Of a DNA stretch of 64,000 nt, positions 59,486 to 64,000 are shown piece after piece. The notes under the pieces are model-generated. The model was not told the DNA's origin. It did no database searches and was given only the letters and a program-made list of their open reading frames with translations. How positions within the stretch are numbered: the stretch's first letter is position 1; each line of letters opens with the position of its first letter. Where the stretch lies: positions 1 through 64,000 of the forward strand of contig NZ_SMCV01000007.1 of the NCBI RefSeq assembly GCF_004342285.1, given 5' to 3'. The translations under genes and the position numbers were made by a program. This stretch comes from Klebsiella sp. BIGb0138 (GTDB lineage: Bacteria > Pseudomonadota > Gammaproteobacteria > Enterobacterales > Enterobacteriaceae).

Positions 59486-60490
59486 ATGTCCGAGTTTTAT
59501 CAGAAGCATTTTTTAAAGTTGCTTGATTTTACCCCAGCAGAAATTACCGCCCTGCTGAAGCTGGCGGCCAGACTGAAAACCGATAAGAAAAACGGTATTG
59601 AAATCCAGTATCTTGCTGGCAAAAACATCGCGCTCATCTTCGAAAAAGACTCTACCCGCACCCGATGCTCTTTCGAAGTTGCCGCATACGATCAGGGTGC
59701 CCGCGTCACTTATCTCGGGCCAAGCGGCAGCCAGATCGGCCACAAAGAATCGATTAAAGACACGGCCCGCGTGCTGGGGCGGATGTATGACGGTATTCAG
59801 TACCGCGGCCATGGCCAGGAAGTGGTCGAAACGCTTGCCGAATATGCCGGTGTTCCGGTGTGGAACGGCCTGACCAACGAATTTCATCCCACCCAGCTGC
59901 TGGCGGACCTGCTGACCATGCAGGAACATCTGCCGGGGAAAGCCTTCAACGACATGACCCTGGTCTATGCCGGCGACGCCCGCAACAATATGGGCAACTC
60001 GATGCTGGAAGCGGCGGCCCTCACCGGGCTGGATCTGCGCCTGGTGGCCCCGACGGCCTGCTGGCCGGAGGAGGGCCTGGTGGCGAAGTGCAAAGCGCTG
60101 GCGCAGAAAAACGGCGGTAACATTACCCTGACCGAAGATATCGCGGCGGGGGTTAAGGGCGCCGACTTTATCTATACCGACGTGTGGGTGTCGATGGGCG
60201 AAGCCAAAGAGAAGTGGGCCGAGCGTATTGCGCTGCTGCGTGATTACCAGGTGAACAGCGCGATGCTGGCGCTGACCGGCAATCCGCAGGTGAAGTTCCT
60301 GCACTGCCTGCCGGCGTTCCATGACGATCAAACCCTCCTGGGCCAGCAGATGGCGGCGGAATACGGCCTGCACGGCGGGATGGAAGTGACCGATGAGGTC
60401 TTTGAGTCGCCCGCCAGCATCGTCTTCGATCAGGCGGAAAACCGGATGCATACCATCAAAGCGGTGATGGTCGCGACGCTGGCGAAATAA
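59486..60490 (+). CDS. argI: Ornithine carbamoyltransferase ArgI
   Basis: A 334-residue enzyme that makes citrulline from ornithine and carbamoyl phosphate in arginine synthesis. The carbamoyl-phosphate loop STRTR (about residue 56), the HPTQ segment and the C-terminal [10 protein letters not shown] with the catalytic Cys are intact. It acts as a trimer. GTGAGGGAACC stands before ATG 59486. Two ARG boxes lie upstream. Confidence 0.96.
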   Translation: MSEFYQKHFLKLLDFTPAEITALLKLAARLKTDKKNGIEIQYLAGKNIALIFEKDSTRTRCSFEVAAYDQGARVTYLGPSGSQIGHKESIKDTARVLGRMYDGIQYRGHGQEVVETLAEYAGVPVWNGLTNEFHPTQLLADLLTMQEHLPGKAFNDMTLVYAGDARNNMGNSMLEAAALTGLDLRLVAPTACWPEEGLVAKCKALAQKNGGNITLTEDIAAGVKGADFIYTDVWVSMGEAKEKWAERIALLRDYQVNSAMLALTGNPQVKFLHCLPAFHDDQTLLGQQMAAEYGLHGGMEVTDEVFESPASIVFDQAENRMHTIKAVMVATLAK

Positions 60491-60513
60491 CCTTATCAGC
60501 TCTGAGTTATCCT

Positions 60514-60544
60514 CCCGGATAGCGGCGCCAGCGCCTTATCCGGG
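60514..60544. repeat. REP-type palindrome between argI and yjgK
   Basis: CCCGGATA and TATCCGGG flank a 15-base loop between convergent genes. A further REP-like fragment runs to 60595. Confidence 0.75.
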
Positions 60545-60597
60545 CGACCTGACTCAGCACCCTCGCGCCGGCCAGCATAACGCCACCGGGGCTGGGG

Positions 60598-61077
<480 letters not shown>

Positions 61078-61190
61078 TCATTTTCGTTTTTATACGCCCC
61101 CTGGCGGTACCATACCAGCTCTTTTTTATGCTTTTTTGCGCTGACGCAAGCTTATCGAAGCAATCGTTTTCTTGTTTGCGTACTAATCGC

Positions 61191-61218
61191 TTGATCCGAA
61201 ATTTGAGCTGCGTATAAT
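61191..61218 (+). promoter_or_regulatory. pyrBI promoter
   Basis: TTGATC (61191-61196) and a perfect TATAAT (61213-61218) are 16 bases apart, followed by the pyrL leader 25 bases on. Confidence 0.75.
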
Positions 61219-61243
61219 GCCGGTCGATTTGCCGGGAGGAAGC

Positions 61244-61381
61244 ATGGTCTACTGCGTACGACATTCTGTCTTACCGCGTCTGAAAACAGGCGCTGGCGTA
61301 GCGTTTTTCTTTCCGTTGCTCAAGAATTCTCGAAGCCCCTTATTCAAGGGGCTTTTTTTTTGCCCAGGCGTCAGGAGATAA
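61244..61381 (+). CDS. pyrL: pyrBI operon leader peptide PyrL
   Basis: A 45-codon leader with GGGAGGA six bases before its ATG. It starts [14 protein letters not shown] and ends FFCPGVRR, as in E. coli PyrL (44 residues). Translation close behind RNA polymerase prevents the attenuator hairpin when UTP is low, because the polymerase pauses in the U-rich run (about 61303-61313). The stop is two bases before the pyrB ATG. Confidence 0.93.
   Translation: MVYCVRHSVLPRLKTGAGVAFFFPLLKNSRSPLFKGLFFCPGVRR
61333..61361 (+). terminator. pyrBI attenuator
   Basis: AAGCCCCTT and AAGGGGCTT form a 9-bp stem with loop ATTC followed by a run of T to 61361, inside the pyrL coding region and 22 bases before pyrB. 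Confidence 0.95.
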
Positions 61382-61383
61382 AC

Positions 61384-62319
61384 ATGGCTAACCCGCTATA
61401 TCAAAAACATATCATTTCCATAAACGATCTCAGCCGAGAAGACCTCGAACTGGTCCTGGCGACCGCTGCAAAACTAAAAGCGAATCCACAGCCAGAACTG
61501 CTGAAGCATAAGGTTATCGCCAGCTGTTTCTTTGAAGCCTCCACCCGTACCCGTCTGTCGTTTGAAACCTCGATGCATCGCCTCGGCGCCAGCGTGGTGG
61601 GCTTCTCCGACAGCAGCAACACTTCGCTGGGCAAAAAAGGCGAAACCCTGGCCGACACCATTTCGGTCATCAGCACCTACGTTGACGCCATCGTCATGCG
61701 TCACCCGCAGGAAGGGGCCTCGCGCCTGGCCACCGAATTTTCCGGCGGTATTCCGGTGCTCAACGCCGGCGACGGGGCGAACCAGCACCCGACGCAGACC
61801 CTGCTGGATCTGTTCACCATTCAGGAAACCCAGGGGCGCCTGGAAAACCTCAACGTCGCGATGGTCGGCGACCTCAAGTACGGCCGCACCGTCCACTCGC
61901 TGACCCAGGCGCTGGCGAAGTTTAGCGGCAACCGTTTCTACTTCATCGCCCCGGACGCGCTGGCGATGCCGCAGTACATCCTTGATATGCTGGATGAAAA
62001 AGGAATTGCCTGGAGCGTGCATAGCGCCATCGATGAGGTGATGGAAGAGGTGGATATTCTGTACATGACCCGCGTCCAGAAAGAGCGTCTGGATCCATCC
62101 GAATACGCCAACGTCAAGGCGCAGTTTGTCCTGCGTGCCGCCGACCTCGAAGGCGCCCGACACAACATGAAAGTGCTGCATCCGCTGCCGCGCATTGATG
62201 AAATCACCACCGATGTCGATAAAACGCCGCACGCCTGGTATTTCCAGCAGGCCGGCAACGGCATCTTCGCACGCCAGGCGTTACTGGCACTGGTACTGAA
62301 TAGCGAGCTGGCTCTGTAA
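61384..62319 (+). CDS. pyrB: Aspartate carbamoyltransferase catalytic chain PyrB
   Basis: A 311-residue catalytic chain that starts pyrimidine synthesis by joining carbamoyl phosphate and aspartate. STRTR (about residue 53), the 80s loop GEK-like segment (KGETLADT) and HPTQTLLDL are conserved. AGGAG stands before ATG 61384. It forms the c6r6 holoenzyme with PyrI encoded 12 bases on. Confidence 0.97.
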   Translation: MANPLYQKHIISINDLSREDLELVLATAAKLKANPQPELLKHKVIASCFFEASTRTRLSFETSMHRLGASVVGFSDSSNTSLGKKGETLADTISVISTYVDAIVMRHPQEGASRLATEFSGGIPVLNAGDGANQHPTQTLLDLFTIQETQGRLENLNVAMVGDLKYGRTVHSLTQALAKFSGNRFYFIAPDALAMPQYILDMLDEKGIAWSVHSAIDEVMEEVDILYMTRVQKERLDPSEYANVKAQFVLRAADLEGARHNMKVLHPLPRIDEITTDVDKTPHAWYFQQAGNGIFARQALLALVLNSELAL

Positions 62320-62331
62320 GGGGGAACGACC

Positions 62332-62793
62332 ATGACACACGATAATAAATTGCAGGTAGAAGCCATTAAACGTGGCACCGTCATTGACCATATCCCTGCG
62401 CAGGTGGGCTTTAAGCTGCTGACGCTGTTCAAGCTGACCGAAACGGACCAGCGCATCACCATCGGCCTGAATCTGCCGTCAGGTGAAATGGGCCGCAAGG
62501 ACCTGGTAAAAATCGAGAATACCTTCCTCACCGACGAGCAGGTTAACCAGCTGGCGCTGTACGCCCCGCATGCCACGGTCAACCGCATCGACGATTATGA
62601 AGTGGTGGGTAAATCGCGCCCGAACCTGCCGGATCGGATCAACAACGTGCTGGTCTGCCCGAACAGCAACTGCATCAGCCACGCTGAGCCGGTTTCTTCC
62701 AGCTTTGCGGTCAAAAAGCGCGCCAATGATATCGCGCTGAAGTGCAAATATTGTGAAAAAGAGTTTTCACATTATGTCGTTCTGGCCAACTAA
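62332..62793 (+). CDS. pyrI: Aspartate carbamoyltransferase regulatory chain PyrI
   Basis: A 153-residue regulatory chain that binds CTP/ATP in its N-terminal domain and zinc through four Cys (CPNSNC and CKYC, residues about 109-141) in the C-terminal domain. It gives the enzyme feedback control by CTP. GGGG precedes ATG 62332. Confidence 0.97.
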   Translation: MTHDNKLQVEAIKRGTVIDHIPAQVGFKLLTLFKLTETDQRITIGLNLPSGEMGRKDLVKIENTFLTDEQVNQLALYAPHATVNRIDDYEVVGKSRPNLPDRINNVLVCPNSNCISHAEPVSSSFAVKKRANDIALKCKYCEKEFSHYVVLAN

Positions 62794-62810
62794 TTGAGGT
62801 TGGTATTGGC

Positions 62811-62837
62811 GACCCGGCTCCCTATAATGGCCGGGTC
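62811..62837 (+). terminator. Hairpin after pyrI
   Basis: GACCCGGC and GCCGGGTC form a perfect 8-bp stem, 17 bases after the pyrI stop. There is no T-run after it. The loop contains TATAAT, so it could also act in the ridA promoter. Confidence 0.5.
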
Positions 62838-62970
62838 CCCTACGCGCTATCCTGCAAGCGGCCTCTTTGTCGGCGGCGTGAGCGCCCACGGCGACTCGCT
62901 CCCTGCCGCATCGATGCAACCCCAAGGATTCCGCGTCACTACTTAATCATGCTGTTATTCAGGAGAACTC

Positions 62971-63357
62971 ATGTCTAAAACTATCGCGACGGAAAATGCA
63001 CCAGCAGCAATCGGCCCGTACGTTCAGGGTGTTGATCTGGGTAGCATGATCATCACTTCCGGCCAAATCCCCGTCGACCCGAAAACCGGTAGCGTGCCGG
63101 AAGATGTCGCCGCGCAGGCGCGTCAGTCTCTGGACAACGTGAAAGCTATCGTGGAAGCGGCAGGCCTGAAAGTGGGCGATATTGTTAAAACCACCGTATT
63201 CGTCAAAGATCTCAACGATTTCGCCACCGTGAATGCCGCTTATGAAGCGTTTTTCAGCGAGCATAATGCGACCTTCCCGGCACGTTCCTGTGTTGAAGTG
63301 GCGCGCCTGCCGAAAGATGTGAAGATCGAGATCGAAGCGATCGCGATTCGTCGCTAA
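62971..63357 (+). CDS. ridA: 2-Iminobutanoate/2-iminopropanoate deaminase RidA
   Basis: A 128-residue RidA/YjgF-family trimeric enzyme that hydrolyses reactive enamine/imine intermediates from PLP enzymes such as threonine dehydratase. The active-site Arg lies in PARSCVEVARLP (R105), and GQIPVDPKTG is conserved. CAGGAG precedes ATG 62971. Confidence 0.96.
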   Translation: MSKTIATENAPAAIGPYVQGVDLGSMIITSGQIPVDPKTGSVPEDVAAQARQSLDNVKAIVEAAGLKVGDIVKTTVFVKDLNDFATVNAAYEAFFSEHNATFPARSCVEVARLPKDVKIEIEAIAIRR

Positions 63358-63368
63358 GCGCTTCTTTC

Positions 63369-63408
63369 CCCTCACCCGCCCGCTGTTAAGTCACGCGTCG
63401 GGTGAGGG
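63369..63408. terminator. Hairpin between ridA and the edge gene
   Basis: CCCTCACCCG and CGGGTGAGGG form a perfect 10-bp stem around a 20-base loop between convergent stops; TTTCC follows on the plus side. Confidence 0.65.
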
Positions 63409-63415
63409 AGTTTCC

Positions 63416-64000
63416 TCACTCTACCTTCGTCGCCCGCAGCAGCTTCTCCAGCGGATAGACCGCCGCAATCACCAGCTCATCCTGGGTTTTCGCCGCCTCG
63501 TCGAGCTGCGCCTGAACCGAAGCATACTCTTTATCGTCCAGCGTCCCCTGACGCGCCACCAGATCGGTCAGCCGCAGGCCTAACGTCGCCAGTTTATCCA
63601 CCTGCTGTACCACCGGCCCGATCGCCGCCAGCTGATAGCTATTTTCCGTCAACGCCTGAACATCGGCGGTGTTATTTTGCCAGCGGCTAAAGATATGGCG
63701 TAACGCGTCCGCGCTTTCGTTGTCTTCCGCATCGCTGATTAAACGTTCCGCCCAGCGGTCGAGGCTGCGGACGGTGGCGCTTTCCGCGGGCAGCGCATCG
63801 GCCAGGCGGTTTAACGGCTCGAACAGATCGTAATGGTTGGCCTGGAATTTCAGGTGCTGACGGGTGTAGTAGTGCGCCGGTTCCAGCGCCTGGGCGAGGA
63901 TTTGCAGCGGCAGGGTGCTGCTGCCGTTGGCCAGGCGCGTGAACTGCACCAGCTGCTGGGTATGCTGCTGCAGGCCGACCGAGACCGTTGACCAGCTGTC
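63416..64000 (-). CDS. C-terminal part of a gene cut by the window edge (possibly a GH20 enzyme)
   Basis: The last 194 codons of a minus-strand gene are visible; the frame is open to base 64000 without a stop, so the true start lies beyond. The segment is helical and polar (LQILAQALEPAHYY, RLADALPAESATVRSLDRWAERL, LEKLLRATKVE at the end) with no signal or span. It faintly recalls the C-terminal domain of enterobacterial beta-N-acetylhexosaminidases, but no catalytic motif is in view, so this is weak. An internal GTG at 63949 should not be taken as the start. Confidence 0.6.
   Translation of the reverse strand, partial: DSWSTVSVGLQQHTQQLVQFTRLANGSSTLPLQILAQALEPAHYYTRQHLKFQANHYDLFEPLNRLADALPAESATVRSLDRWAERLISDAEDNESADALRHIFSRWQNNTADVQALTENSYQLAAIGPVVQQVDKLATLGLRLTDLVARQGTLDDKEYASVQAQLDEAAKTQDELVIAAVYPLEKLLRATKVE

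Overview
The window is chromosomal DNA of an enterobacterium, most likely a Klebsiella. The right half has the enterobacterial order yjgR | lptG-lptF | pepA-holC-valS | yjgM | miaE | rraB | argI | yjgK | pyrL-pyrB-pyrI | ridA. The left half adds ahr next to tRNA gene leuX, a gpdQ-type phosphodiesterase gene (the protein known from Klebsiella/Enterobacter aerogenes) and a full myo-inositol (iol) locus. Core genes are GC-rich with many REP/BIME palindromes, whereas the first 19.4 kb is clearly lower in GC.

1-19.6 kb: genomic island at leuX. A P4-type tyrosine integrase lies next to the 3' end of tRNA-Leu(CAA). The cargo is a defence region. Six genes in one direction form a DISARM system with two methyltransferases (C5-methylase drmMII, SNF2-like helicase drmD, N6-adenine methylase drmMI, helicase drmA, DUF1998 protein drmB, PLD-family drmC). 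A broken HNH-endonuclease gene follows. A convergent, very AT-rich pair encodes a soluble protein and a multispan membrane protein that I do not recognise; it is the best candidate for an undescribed defence module. IS3-family debris forms the left edge, and the far end of the island is outside the window.

20-23.7 kb: a beta-carbonic anhydrase translationally coupled to a SulP anion transporter, then aldehyde reductase ahr.

23.8-48.4 kb: a catabolic block between ahr and yjgR, where E. coli carries idn genes. It holds (a) an ABC importer operon enclosing the glycerophosphodiesterase gene gpdQ; (b) a seven-copy 101-bp BIME array; (c) a xylan/xylonate cluster equivalent to E. coli yagEFGHI, with IclR regulator, GH43 beta-xylosidase, GPH symporter, xylonate dehydratase and 2-keto-3-deoxy acid aldolase; (d) an iol locus of three transcription directions (iolD-iolG-iolE; iolC and iolR; iolB-iolA; and an IolI/IolH-like gene) that turns myo-inositol into acetyl-CoA and dihydroxyacetone phosphate under IolR. 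Repeated TGAAAT dyads sit at the iol promoters.

48.4-64 kb: ordinary housekeeping. Lipopolysaccharide transport (LptFG), aminopeptidase A, DNA polymerase III chi, valyl-tRNA synthetase, tRNA hydroxylase MiaE, RNase E inhibitor RraB, ornithine carbamoyltransferase under ARG boxes, the attenuated pyrBI operon with its leader peptide, RidA, and a gene cut by the right edge.
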